In this document: in pieces, positions 52,066 through 62,200 of the stretch
Position numbering within the stretch: the stretch's first letter is position 1
Layout: each line of letters opens with the position of its first letter
DNA from: Candidatus Methanoplasma cognatum
GTDB taxonomy: Archaea > Thermoplasmatota > Thermoplasmata > Methanomassiliicoccales > Methanomethylophilaceae
Assembly: GCA_009777615.1 (NCBI GenBank)
Contig: WRLM01000004.1
Location: forward strand, 1-64,000
Direction of reading: 5' to 3'
DNA length: 64,000 nucleotides
Notes under the pieces: model-generated
What the model saw: the letters and a program-made list of their open reading frames with translations, nothing else
What the model was told of the DNA's origin: nothing
The model's database searches: none
Made by a program: the position numbers and the translations under genes

Positions 52066-53868
52066 ATGCTTCTGAAAGCCCAGGCCGTCGCGAAATCATT
52101 CGGCCCCGTAAAGGTCCTGACCGACGCAAGCATCCAGATCAACGAGGGGGACAGCATCGGTCTGATCGGAATAAACGGCGCGGGCAAGAGCACTTTTCTG
52201 AAGATCTTATTGGGGGAGCTGAAATGCGACACGGGGGAACTGATAAGATATACGGATGACGTGGGATATCTTGAACAATTTCCCGAGTCATCCCCGCAGT
52301 TCACCGTAAGGGATGTTCTCGGAAGGCCGTATGGCCGCATCGAGAACATAAAGAGGAAGATGCGGGAGATAGAGGAAACAATGGCATCCGGAGGCAACGT
52401 CGACTGGAACAATCTGGCGGCAGAATATTCCCAGCTGGAAAGGGACCTCAAAGAATCAGGCATTCAGGATGAGGGCAAACTTGCCAGATCTCTAAAAAAA
52501 GTAGGTCTGTCCCAAGATATCATGGGGCGCACCATGGATTCCCTGTCGGGCGGCGAAAGGACGAAGGTCATGCTCTCAAGGATACTTGTCCAGGCGGATG
52601 ACTGCGACCTGCTGGTGATGGACGAACCCACCTCACACCTGGATGTCGAGACCGTCGAGTGGCTCGAAGATTACCTTCTGAAGTCTCACTGTTCTCTGCT
52701 GGTGATAAGCCACGACCGCTACTTCCTGGACAAGGTGGCCGTCAGAATGACCGAGATATCGTACGGCAGGACAAGAGAATACAAAGGTAACTATACCGAC
52801 TTTGTAACAAAGAAGATGCTCGATCTCGACCGGATGGAAAAGGAATATAAGAAATATGTAAACAATAAGAAAAGGCAGGAAGAGATAGCCGAACAGTTAC
52901 ACAAAGACCAGTGGTATCTCACCACACACAAAACAAGAGAGAAGCTGATATCGAAACTTGAAGAAAAAGAGAAACCCGAAGAGAACAAGGAGATAACGGT
53001 CAGGATACAATCCGCCCCCAAATCCGGAAAGAACGTTATCACCTGCAAAGGATTATCGGTGGAACTGGGAGGGAGAACGATCCTTGAGGATGTCGAACTC
53101 GACATACACAAAGGGGAGAAGATCGGAGTCTTCGGATCCAACGGGGAAGGCAAATCGACCCTCATCAAAGCTCTGCTGGAGGAGATACCCAGCAAAGGCG
53201 AGCTGTGGGTGGCCCCGGGAGCGAAGATAGGGTATTATTCTCAGAACCACGAAGGACTGGACCTCGGCCTGACGGCCGAGGAACAAATGCTGAAAATCAT
53301 CGGCAAGGAGAGGAGAGGGGACGCGCGTTCGATACTGTCAAGGATGCTCCTCACCGGGGAAGATGTGGACAGACCGGTCAAGACCCTGTCCGGCGGACAA
53401 AGGGCAAGGGTCGCGCTGTGCATGCTTTTATTGGAGGAGACCAACCTCCTTGTTCTGGACGAGCCCACCAACTATTTGGACATTCCCGCAAGGCATGCTG
53501 TCGAAGAGGCGCTGAACGAATACGATGGAACAATAATAGCCATTACCCACGACAGGTATTTTTTGGATACGGTATGCACCAAAGTGGCGGAGGTCAAGGA
53601 CAAGCATGTGAGGATGTTCAACGGCACGTACTCGGAGATGAGGGGCAGGCCGAACACGAAAGAAGTGGTCATGGACGCCGATGAGTACAAGGTGATATCA
53701 CCCTTCACCAACTGGGTGACCGGAAAGAAGTATGCCAAGAACGACAAAGTACTGATAGCTCCGGCGGAGACCCCAGGTTTCCAATGGGCGCTTGACCAGG
53801 GCAAACTGAAAAAGACGGGCGGCCGTCAGAGGAAGAAAGTATCTACGACAAAAGACGAAGAAAAATAA
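52066..53868 (+). CDS. ABC-F family ATPase
   Basis: 600 residues with two ABC modules and no membrane segment. First module: GINGAGKST, LSGGERTKVMLSR, DLLVMDEPTSHLD. Second: GSNGEGKSTL, LSGGQRARVALC, LLVLDEPTNYLD. Between them is a charged linker (MEKEYKKYVNNKKRQEEIAEQ) like the interdomain linker of ABC-F translation factors that act on stalled ribosomes. A TATA-like attataaaata lies at 52034-52044, about 27 bases upstream, giving a leaderless transcript. Confidence 0.9.
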   Translation: MLLKAQAVAKSFGPVKVLTDASIQINEGDSIGLIGINGAGKSTFLKILLGELKCDTGELIRYTDDVGYLEQFPESSPQFTVRDVLGRPYGRIENIKRKMREIEETMASGGNVDWNNLAAEYSQLERDLKESGIQDEGKLARSLKKVGLSQDIMGRTMDSLSGGERTKVMLSRILVQADDCDLLVMDEPTSHLDVETVEWLEDYLLKSHCSLLVISHDRYFLDKVAVRMTEISYGRTREYKGNYTDFVTKKMLDLDRMEKEYKKYVNNKKRQEEIAEQLHKDQWYLTTHKTREKLISKLEEKEKPEENKEITVRIQSAPKSGKNVITCKGLSVELGGRTILEDVELDIHKGEKIGVFGSNGEGKSTLIKALLEEIPSKGELWVAPGAKIGYYSQNHEGLDLGLTAEEQMLKIIGKERRGDARSILSRMLLTGEDVDRPVKTLSGGQRARVALCMLLLEETNLLVLDEPTNYLDIPARHAVEEALNEYDGTIIAITHDRYFLDTVCTKVAEVKDKHVRMFNGTYSEMRGRPNTKEVVMDADEYKVISPFTNWVTGKKYAKNDKVLIAPAETPGFQWALDQGKLKKTGGRQRKKVSTTKDEEK

Positions 53869-53920
53869 CACGAAGCGCCGAATAATTTTTTACTGATAAG
53901 ATTATACGCATCTGGGTGTA

Positions 53921-55654
53921 TTGTTGGAAGAGGTAGCAATTCTTTTGAATATGACGATCCTCCTGCTTGTTGCGGGGATATGTTCAGTCCTATTCATGAA
54001 ATTGAAGATGCCTCCTATCATAGGATATCTCGCCGCCGGCATAATCCTTGCGAACTATTGGGCGGACGGGTCCGAAGAGACCGAGACCATCGTAAGCATC
54101 TTTTCCTCAATAGGACTGGTCCTCCTGATGTTCTGCGTCGGCATGGAACTCAATTTAAAGAAATTGAGGAAATCCGGAGCATTCGCCGTATTGATAGCTC
54201 TGATCCAGCTGCCGCTTATAATAATCGGAGCCTATCTTTTCGGTATTTTCATAGGATGGGATCCGATCCAATCTATCCTCTTCGGAGCCATCATCTCCGG
54301 ATCCAGCACCGCTGTCGTAACAGCCGTTCTCAAAGGCCAGGGGAAACTTTCAAAGGAAGACGTGGAGACCATAATTCTGATCACTGTCATCGAAGACGTC
54401 GCACAAGTGATCATACTGTCCATGGCCTCGCCCCTGCTTGTGGGAAGCGTGATGGAATTGGACTCCATAGTGTGGATGTTCATGATAATCCTGATATTCA
54501 TGGTCTCGGCGGTCTCGATAGGCATACTCTTCATTCCGCGCGCACTCGACTGGATAGCTTCCAAGATGCCGGACGAGATATTGCTGGTCACGGTCGTGGG
54601 CATGTGTTTCGCAATGGCGCTGCTGTCGGTCTGGATAGGAATGTCCATGGCCATCGGCGCATTCCTCATGGGGGTGGTGGTATCTCAGGCCAATTCAAGA
54701 ACCACCATCGAACATGACGTGACGTCGATGAAAGACATCTTCATGGCCATGTTCTTCATTTCGGTCGGCCTGAAGATAGCTATCAGCGACATCGTCGATA
54801 ATATCACCCTGATAATACTGATATTCGTAGTATATGCGGTCCTTAAGTCGTCAAGTCTGCTTCTTGCATACTTCATAGGGAACAAGCCTCTGCGTATAGG
54901 CTTCATGTCCGCCGTAAGCCTTGTGGCCATGGGAGAATTCGCCTTCATAATAGCGAAAGCTGGGTTGGACGCGGGAGTGCTGTCCGATTCTTTCTACGCT
55001 TCCGTGATATGCGCCGCGCTTGTATCGATGGTGGTCCTGCCGATCATGTCGCAAAATTCAGGTAAGATCTGTGACTTTGTATACGGTCATGCTCCGAAAC
55101 CTGTTCTCAGCGCCGTCAGGAGAGCGGAGTCCATAAGGGATGACCACTATGCGAAGATAGCGCTTTCGTCCAAGTCAACCTCATCCAGATTCAAAGAGAG
55201 GGCCACGATCGCATATCTGGATGTCCTTTTGATATTGGCGATAGAGATAGTGTTCCTGGTATTCACGTCAGATATGACGAATTTCCTGCACGGCAATGTG
55301 GAGAATTTGTCTTTCAGTGCGTGTTATACGATAATTTTGGCGGTGAACTTCGTAGCGGTGGCGATCCCTCTGTATAATCTGATCAAAAATCTTAAGTTCG
55401 TAGAGAAGGTCCTTATCGACTCGGAAAGGAAGGCCGAGGCAAAGGGAGAAGGCAACCTTCAGCGCAGATCCATAAGATTCTATAAAGCGTTCGTGAGGAT
55501 AAACAACTGGACGCTTGTGTTCCTCATTGACTTTGTGATATTGATCCTTGTGCCGAACAATGTCGGACTGATCGAACACATATGGGCAATGCTATGCGGA
55601 ATCGGAGTAATAGTGCTGATCTATGCCTACAAACACAGAGCAGGCACAGATTGA
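53921..55654 (+). CDS. CPA2-family cation:proton antiporter with unusual C-terminal membrane region
   Basis: 577 residues from a TTG start (TTG at 53921 or 53924; gggtg lies just upstream). Residues 1-385 match KefB/NapA-type exchangers: PPIIGYLAAGIILANYW, GLVLLMFCVGMELNLKKL, and a paired-Asp region VIEDVAQVIILS in the core. The usual RCK/TrkA-N domain is absent. Instead there is a charged linker and four more membrane helices (about 430-570). The transported ion is unknown; Na+ or K+ is likely. Confidence 0.85.
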   Translation: MLEEVAILLNMTILLLVAGICSVLFMKLKMPPIIGYLAAGIILANYWADGSEETETIVSIFSSIGLVLLMFCVGMELNLKKLRKSGAFAVLIALIQLPLIIIGAYLFGIFIGWDPIQSILFGAIISGSSTAVVTAVLKGQGKLSKEDVETIILITVIEDVAQVIILSMASPLLVGSVMELDSIVWMFMIILIFMVSAVSIGILFIPRALDWIASKMPDEILLVTVVGMCFAMALLSVWIGMSMAIGAFLMGVVVSQANSRTTIEHDVTSMKDIFMAMFFISVGLKIAISDIVDNITLIILIFVVYAVLKSSSLLLAYFIGNKPLRIGFMSAVSLVAMGEFAFIIAKAGLDAGVLSDSFYASVICAALVSMVVLPIMSQNSGKICDFVYGHAPKPVLSAVRRAESIRDDHYAKIALSSKSTSSRFKERATIAYLDVLLILAIEIVFLVFTSDMTNFLHGNVENLSFSACYTIILAVNFVAVAIPLYNLIKNLKFVEKVLIDSERKAEAKGEGNLQRRSIRFYKAFVRINNWTLVFLIDFVILILVPNNVGLIEHIWAMLCGIGVIVLIYAYKHRAGTD

Positions 55655-55666
55655 TCAGCGGTTTTC

Positions 55667-56842
55667 TTAATCGTCGAACGGGTCTTCGCCGGCCAGCATA
55701 TCCTTGTACATTGTGTACAGTTCGTCGGAGGAGATGCTTCTGTGAAGCTTCACGGCGCCTTTCCTCACTCTTTCCAGGAGGTCGATGGCCTCCTGATCGG
55801 AGAGGGTGATCCCCCTGTGCGACAGGTCGGTGACGATGGTATTCCTTCCGGAGTGCTTACCTATCACGATCCTCCTCTCAAGACCTACCTCGCTCGGATC
55901 GTACGGCTCATAGTTCTTGGCATCCTTTATTATGCCGTCAGCGTGGATCCCGGCCTCATGCGCAAAGCAGTTGGCCCCCAGGAATGGTTTGGAGATGCCG
56001 ATCTCCCTTCTGGAGGCCATCGACACGAACTCTGCCAGCGGCTTAAGTTTCAGCGAATCTATGCCGGTGTTTTTGTTGAACAGATGCTTGCATGCCATGA
56101 CGGCCTCTTCGAGAGGCGTGTTGCCCGACCTTTCGCCTATGCCCATGACGGTCGTGCTGAGGAACCTTGCTCCTGCCTTGACCCCCGCTATGCAGTTGGC
56201 GGTCGCCATGCCGAAGTCGTCGTGGGTATGCATCTCAACCTCTATCCCGACCTCTTTGATGATACGCCCCACTCTTTCCGCGCATGTGAACGGGTCCTCC
56301 CTGCCGATCGTATCGCAGTATCTGAACCTGTCCGCGCCGGCGGCCTTGGCGGTCCTCGCGAACTCAAGCAGGAAGTCCATATCCGCCCTGGAGGCATCCT
56401 CCCCGTTGCATGAGATATATAAACCGTGGGATTTAGCGTGTGAAACGCATTTGTCTACCTGTTCAAGGATCCATTCTCTGCTTTTCTTCAGTTTGTGCTC
56501 GATATGGATATCTGAAGAGGACAGTGAGATGGCGACGGAATCGACGTCGCAGTCTATGCTTGTGTTTATATCGTCGATATTAGCGCGGTTCCATCCGAGC
56601 ACCGAAGCATTGAGCTTCATGTGTGCTATGTGCTTGACCGCCCTCTTTTCATCGGCTCCCATCGCGGGAATGCCCGCTTCTATCTGCTGAACGCCCGCTT
56701 CGTCCAAAAGCTGGGCTATCCTGTATTTTTCTACGTTGGAGAATACGATCCCTGCCGCCTGCTCCCCATCTCTGAGCGTGGTGTCGCAGACGCACACGTC
56801 GAATTTCTCAAGTATGTTATTAACTTCTTCTGCCGTTTTCAT
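55667..56842 (-). CDS. aksA: Homocitrate synthase family protein (AksA/NifV type)
   Basis: 391 residues. CDTTLRDGEQAAGIVFSNVEK, QIEAGIPAMGADEK, HTHDDFGMATAN and ERSGNTPLEEAV fit the NifV/AksA branch rather than LeuA. AksA condenses 2-oxoglutarate (and longer oxoacids) with acetyl-CoA in coenzyme B synthesis in methanogens. A role as isopropylmalate or citramalate synthase is less likely from these motifs. The C-terminal regulatory domain of LeuA is absent. The gene faces the antiporter gene, 12 bases apart. Confidence 0.85.
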   Translation of the reverse strand: MKTAEEVNNILEKFDVCVCDTTLRDGEQAAGIVFSNVEKYRIAQLLDEAGVQQIEAGIPAMGADEKRAVKHIAHMKLNASVLGWNRANIDDINTSIDCDVDSVAISLSSSDIHIEHKLKKSREWILEQVDKCVSHAKSHGLYISCNGEDASRADMDFLLEFARTAKAAGADRFRYCDTIGREDPFTCAERVGRIIKEVGIEVEMHTHDDFGMATANCIAGVKAGARFLSTTVMGIGERSGNTPLEEAVMACKHLFNKNTGIDSLKLKPLAEFVSMASRREIGISKPFLGANCFAHEAGIHADGIIKDAKNYEPYDPSEVGLERRIVIGKHSGRNTIVTDLSHRGITLSDQEAIDLLERVRKGAVKLHRSISSDELYTMYKDMLAGEDPFDD

Positions 56843-56982
56843 TTTTCTAATTCCCCCTAGAAACCATCTGGTCAGAAAACATTCGGTTGGTTGATTAGTT
56901 GCTAAGGGTAGAGCGTGCGTATATGATTAAAAACTTTCTGATGCCCCCTCAAAACATGTAGTTGAATTTACAGGAAAAAGGT

Positions 56983-58014
56983 TCAGTATTGCTTATATCT
57001 CAATAATGCGCCCATCCCGCCTAGCGCTGAAAGCACTTTCCCGGAGTCATGCTGTCCGGATACGATCAGGACCCTCCCCTGCTGCGATTCCACAGTCCTT
57101 ATGATATCGTCCATGTCCTGCTCCCTCAGCTTCGAGTCCAGGATGAGCAGGGTTTCCACCGCTCCGGCATTTGCGGCGTCCGCTACCTCGTTCGGGCCGT
57201 ATGTTGCGAGGCCGTCCTTTCCGATCTCCGACATAAGCTTCTCTACCGCCTCCATCTCCATCCCGACCGAGGACTCCCTCAGTATCGCGGCGCCCATTCC
57301 AGTCTTGATAAGTTCGTTGACGCCGGCCATTCCCGACTGGCCGGTGTGGTGCACGTGTATCCCTTTATATCCTTGGCCCTTCAGGTCCTCGGCGAGGGAT
57401 TCCTTTTCAAAACCCGGGCCGAGGAGCACTATCGGCATATCATCCGAAACGAGGGGCTCGATCTTCTGTATGATCTCTTTATGGTAGCCGTCCTCTTTGG
57501 TCTTTTCCTCGTATTGTTTCCCCGACCTCATTGATCTGATGGCGGCGATCTCCTTCAGCCCGAATTGTCTGAGCACGGCTATCACGGCGTCATCCTGGTC
57601 AAGGGAGATGAACAGTATCTTTGGTTTCCTTGATTCTTTTACCGCCCTGTCCAATCTGCCGATCTGCGAATCCTTCCATTTCGTCTTTGTTATCAGAAGG
57701 CTCTCTCCCACTTCGAATATCAGCGTATGATACTGACCTATGTCCTGCGGCCCGGTCTCGATCGTCCCCAGGACCCTGAGCCTGATGTCATCTTCCGAGA
57801 ACTCGATCTTCTCCGTCCTTATGCCGAGGATCATTCTTTTCTTCTCGGACCTCTCCGCCCTCAGTTTGTCCGCCGGCTTATCTTCCCTTCGGGTAGTGGA
57901 GGCGGTGACCAGATCCCCCTTCTCCAGGACGTTGAAAAGGTGCCAGACGTCCTCGTCAGCCTCCAGCATGATGCTTATGCTCCCGTTGTCGGCGTCTTGT
58001 TCGAGGATCCGCAT
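56983..58014 (-). CDS. pelA: Pelota (Dom34) ribosome rescue factor
   Basis: About 343 residues. N-terminal Sm-like domain (SISIMLEADEDVWHLFNVLEKGD, TASTTRRED), central domain (ILFISLDQDDAVIAVLRQFGL) and C-terminal eL30-like domain (YGPNEVADAANAGAVETLLILDSKL). It frees stalled ribosomes together with aEF1A and ABCE1. The ATG at 58014 gives the usual start MRIL; an earlier ATG at 58056 is in frame. Confidence 0.93.
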   Translation of the reverse strand: MRILEQDADNGSISIMLEADEDVWHLFNVLEKGDLVTASTTRREDKPADKLRAERSEKKRMILGIRTEKIEFSEDDIRLRVLGTIETGPQDIGQYHTLIFEVGESLLITKTKWKDSQIGRLDRAVKESRKPKILFISLDQDDAVIAVLRQFGLKEIAAIRSMRSGKQYEEKTKEDGYHKEIIQKIEPLVSDDMPIVLLGPGFEKESLAEDLKGQGYKGIHVHHTGQSGMAGVNELIKTGMGAAILRESSVGMEMEAVEKLMSEIGKDGLATYGPNEVADAANAGAVETLLILDSKLREQDMDDIIRTVESQQGRVLIVSGQHDSGKVLSALGGMGALLRYKQY

Positions 58015-58117
58015 GAATATCCTAAAGAGCTCCCTCTTTATTCCTATTTCGTTCAAAATAAGGTGGTTTGTCGGGTATTGGACAAGAGAGGATTGAGGCT
58101 GTCAGGACCGTTCCCAA

Positions 58118-58128
58118 GATATTAAATA
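58118..58128 (+). promoter_or_regulatory. TATA box of carAB
   Basis: gatattaaata, centred about 32 bases before the carA ATG at 58155. It predicts a nearly leaderless carA transcript. Confidence 0.5.
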
Positions 58129-58154
58129 GGGTCGCCATCACTGGTTTATCCTCG

Positions 58155-59237
58155 ATGGCGAAAAGTTATTTGGTCCTCGAGGACGGCAGCGTATTCGAGG
58201 GAGAGCCCTTCGGGCACAGGGCGCCGGCGGCGGGCGAGGTCGTATTCTCTACCGGCATGTCGGGTTATCAGGAAAGTCTGACAGATCCCGCGTCCAGAGG
58301 TCATATCATTGTCATGACCTATCCTCTGATAGGCAATTACGGGATAAACGATGATTTCTACCGGTCGGAGACCGTGCAGGTAAGAGGCTTGGTGGTTCGC
58401 GAATACTGCAAAGAGCCGTCGCCGATGTACGGCGGCAGGACCTTGGACGAACTTCTCAAGCGCGATAAGGTCCCGGGTATATCCGGAATAGACACAAGAG
58501 AGTTAGTGATAAAGATCAGGACCGCGGGGACGCTCAGAGGAGCCTTCACCGAAGATAAGGACAATATAGAGGATTTGATCAAAGAACTTAAACGCACGCC
58601 TTTCCCATCGGAAAGCGACCTAGCGGGAGAGGCATCATGCAAGCGCATTGAAAGACACAGTTTTGGGAAGGATGCCTGCGTGGGTATTTTGGACCTCGGG
58701 GACGGGAACGGGATAGTTAAGGACCTGGCTCAGAGATTCGACGTCATAACATTCCCTTACGATACCCCGGCGGATGTGATAACCGGCCATAAGGTCAGAG
58801 GCGTAATTATCTCAGGCGGTCCCGGGGACCCGTCGCATCCCGTGATGCTCAGAACGGCGGTCCGGGCGGCCTCGGAACTTTCTTCTCAGATACCTCTGTT
58901 GGGAATATGTCTGGGAGGCCAGGTCGCCGCGGCGGCTCTGGGAGGTAAGACCTATAAAATGAAGTTCGGCCACCACGGAAGCAATCAGCCCGTGAAGTTC
59001 GACGGCAGGGTGTTCATAACCTCTCAGAACCACGGATTCGCGGTTGACGGAAGCAGTCTTGAGAAGGACCTTATAGCCGACCAGATAAACGTCAACGACG
59101 GTACGGTCGAAGGCGTCAGGCACAGGGACCTTCCATTCTTCACGTCGCAGTACCGCCCGGAGGCGTCTCTCGGGCCGGGGGACACATCGTTCCTCCTCAG
59201 CAGATTCACTAAGGCGGTCAAGGAGGGGCGCACATGA
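58155..59237 (+). CDS. carA: Carbamoyl-phosphate synthase small subunit with altered glutaminase site
   Basis: 360 residues. The N-terminal domain (YLVLEDGSVFEGEPFG, GEVVFSTGMSGYQESLTDP) and class I amidotransferase domain (ISGGPGDPS, GICLGGQ) are recognisable, and the nucleophile Cys is present. However, the catalytic His of the family (HPEASPGP in E. coli) is Arg here: SQYRPEASLGPGD, codon CGC. CLGHQ is CLGGQ, and NHPV is NQPV, so several His positions of the site are lost. Glutamine hydrolysis is probably weak or absent, with ammonia used directly. The stop overlaps carB by four bases. Confidence 0.93.
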   Translation: MAKSYLVLEDGSVFEGEPFGHRAPAAGEVVFSTGMSGYQESLTDPASRGHIIVMTYPLIGNYGINDDFYRSETVQVRGLVVREYCKEPSPMYGGRTLDELLKRDKVPGISGIDTRELVIKIRTAGTLRGAFTEDKDNIEDLIKELKRTPFPSESDLAGEASCKRIERHSFGKDACVGILDLGDGNGIVKDLAQRFDVITFPYDTPADVITGHKVRGVIISGGPGDPSHPVMLRTAVRAASELSSQIPLLGICLGGQVAAAALGGKTYKMKFGHHGSNQPVKFDGRVFITSQNHGFAVDGSSLEKDLIADQINVNDGTVEGVRHRDLPFFTSQYRPEASLGPGDTSFLLSRFTKAVKEGRT

Positions 59238-62200
59238 AGAAGGATTACAAGAAGCTAATGGTGATAGGATCCGGCCCCATAGTCATCGGCCAGGCGGCGG
59301 AGTTCGATTTCTCCGGGAGCCAGGCTTGCCGCTCGCTGAAAGAAGAAGGCTACAACACCGTGCTGGTCAATTCCAACCCCGCGACGATACAGACGGACCC
59401 GGAGACGGCCGACAGTGTTTACATAGAGCCGCTCCGGGCGTCAGTGGTCGCAAAGATAATCGAGAAGGAGGGGGTGGACGGCATCCTTTCCGGAATGGGC
59501 GGACAGACCGCCCTGAACATATGTTCGGAGCTTGCGGACAGCGGGGTGCTGGAAAGCCTGGGCGTATCGCTGATAGGGACCCAGCCGGACGCAATCGCGA
59601 TGTCGGAGGACCGTGAGCTTTTCAAGGAGACCATGGAGAGGATAGGGGAACCGGTCCCTCTGAGCAGAAGCGTGAACACCATCCAGGAAGCCATCGAGGC
59701 CGCGAATTTCATAGGGAAATACCCTCTGCTGATCAGGCCGGCATATACGCTCGGCGGAACGGGAGGCGGGATAGCGTATGACGAGCAGGAGCTCATAGAG
59801 ATATGTGCCAGAGGGCTTGCTTACTCACGCATACATCAGGTGCTGATAGAGGAGAGCGTCCTCGGATGGAAAGAGTACGAGTACGAAGTGATGAGAGACT
59901 CCAAGGACAACTGCATCATCGTATGCAACATGGAGAACCTGGACGCAATGGGTATACACACGGGGGAGAGCATCGTGTGCGCCCCGTGCCTTACATTATC
60001 GGATAAGGACCACCAGAGGCTGAGGACGGCCTCTCTGAAGGTCATAAAGGCGCTCGGGATAGAGGGAGGATGCAACGTACAGTTCGCTTTCAACCCGGAG
60101 AACGGAGATTACAGGCTGATAGAGGTGAACCCCCGCGTATCAAGATCGTCTGCTTTGGCGTCGAAGGCAACCGGATATCCCATAGCGAGAGTGGCGACGA
60201 AGGTCGCGGTCGGGTACACACTGGATGAGATACAGAACAGGATAACCGGCACGACCTACGCCGCTTTTGAACCGGCCATCGACTATGTCGTTGTAAAGAT
60301 ACCCCGCTGGCCCTTCGACAAGTTCAGAACCGTAGACAGACACCTGGGGACGCAGATGAAGAGTACCGGGGAGATAATGTCCATCGGCCGTACTTTCGAG
60401 GAGGCGCTCCTGAAAGGATTAAGGTCATTGGAGATAGGCGTCAAAGGCCTTGACAGCGTCGATATGACCGATGAGGAGATAGCCGCCGAGCTCACCCACG
60501 CCACAGATAAACGCATATTCGCGATGGGGGAGGCGCTGAGAAAAGGCTGGGACCCTGAAAAGGTCGCCGATATGACAAAGTGGGATATCTTTTTTGTAAG
60601 AAAGCTCGGCAACATAGTCGCAATGGAGAAAAAGATCAAGGACGGGCCGCTCACCCCCGGTATTCTGAAAGAAGCAAAGTATATGGGATTCTCCGACGAG
60701 AAGATATCGGAGCTCACTGGAGCACCGGAGCCAGACGTAAGGAAAAGAAGAACATCTGATGGTCTGACGCCAGTATACAGGATGGTGGACACCTGTGCGG
60801 CCGAATTCGCCGCCGGGACGCCGTACTTCTACTCAACGTACGGAATATCCAGCGAGGTCAAAAGGGACGACAGCAGAAAGAAGGTCCTGATCATCGGCGG
60901 CGGCCCGATAAGGATAGGCCAGGGGATAGAGTTCGATTACTGCTGCGTGCACGGTGTGATGGCCCTTCAGGAAGAGGGCGTCAGAGCGGTAATAATCAAC
61001 AACAACCCCGAGACGGTCTCCACCGATTACGACGTATCCGACTGCCTGTATTTCGACCCAATAACAATGGAGGATGTCCTGAACGTCATAGAGGCGGAAG
61101 ATATCGACGGCGTCATCGTGCAGTACGGAGGGCAGACGAGCGTGAATTTGGCGGTGGATCTGGATGAGGCGCTTGCCGGAACAAAGACCAAAGTGCTCGG
61201 TACCAGTCCGGATAATATGGACGTCGCCGAGGACAGGAGAAGGTTCTCGAAACTGATGGACGATCTGAGAATAAAACAGCCGATGTCCGGCACCGGCTAC
61301 TCCTTCGAAGAGGCAAAGGGTATAGCGGAATCCATAGGATACCCGGTACTGGTAAGGCCGTCCTATGTTCTGGGCGGAAGGGCGATGGAGATCGTGTACT
61401 CAACGGGGGAGCTGCAGACGTATGTGGAGACCGCGGTCAGAGTGTCCAGGAACCACCCGATACTCATTGACAAATACCTCACGGAGGCGATAGAGATCGA
61501 CGTGGATGTGGTCTCCGACGGCAAGGACGTGTACATAGGCGGGATAATGGAGCACATCGAGTATGCGGGCTGTCACTCCGGGGACGCGACGATGGTGCTT
61601 CCTCCTTTCACCCTGTCCAAAGAGATAATCGACGGGATAGTTGAGATAACATACAAAGTGGCTTTGGCGCTGGAGATAAAAGGCCTTATGAACCTTCAGC
61701 TGGCGGTCAAGGACAACGAGATATACATGATCGAAGCGAACCCGAGGGCGTCGCGTACGGTCCCCTTCATATCAAAGGCCACGGGGATCCCGCTGGCTAA
61801 GATAGGAACGAAGATCATGCTCGGAAAGACCCTGAAGGATTTCGGGCTGTCCGGATATAAGGAGATAGATCACTATGCGGTCAAAGCTTCCGTCTTCCCC
61901 TTCCTGAAACTGCCAGGTGTGGACTCCATACTCACGCCGGAGATGAAAAGCACGGGCGAGGTCATGGGCATCGACCAGGACTTTGACATCGCTTACTACA
62001 AGGCCCTGACAGCCGCCGGGAACAAGCTGCCGACGGAAGGCGGGGTCTACGTCACGGTCAATGATTCCGATAAGGAGAGGGTGCTGCCCGTGGCCAGAGA
62101 GCTCTCGGAGATGGGCTTCACCATCTACGCGACCAAAGGCACGTCAACGCATCTCAGGGAGAACGGAGTGGAAACGACGACCGTCTTCAAAATAGACGAT

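Noticed and set aside
55667-56842. 2-isopropylmalate synthase
   Set aside because: Motifs CDTTLRDGEQAAGIVFS and QIEAGIPAMG match the NifV/AksA branch, and the LeuA regulatory domain is absent.
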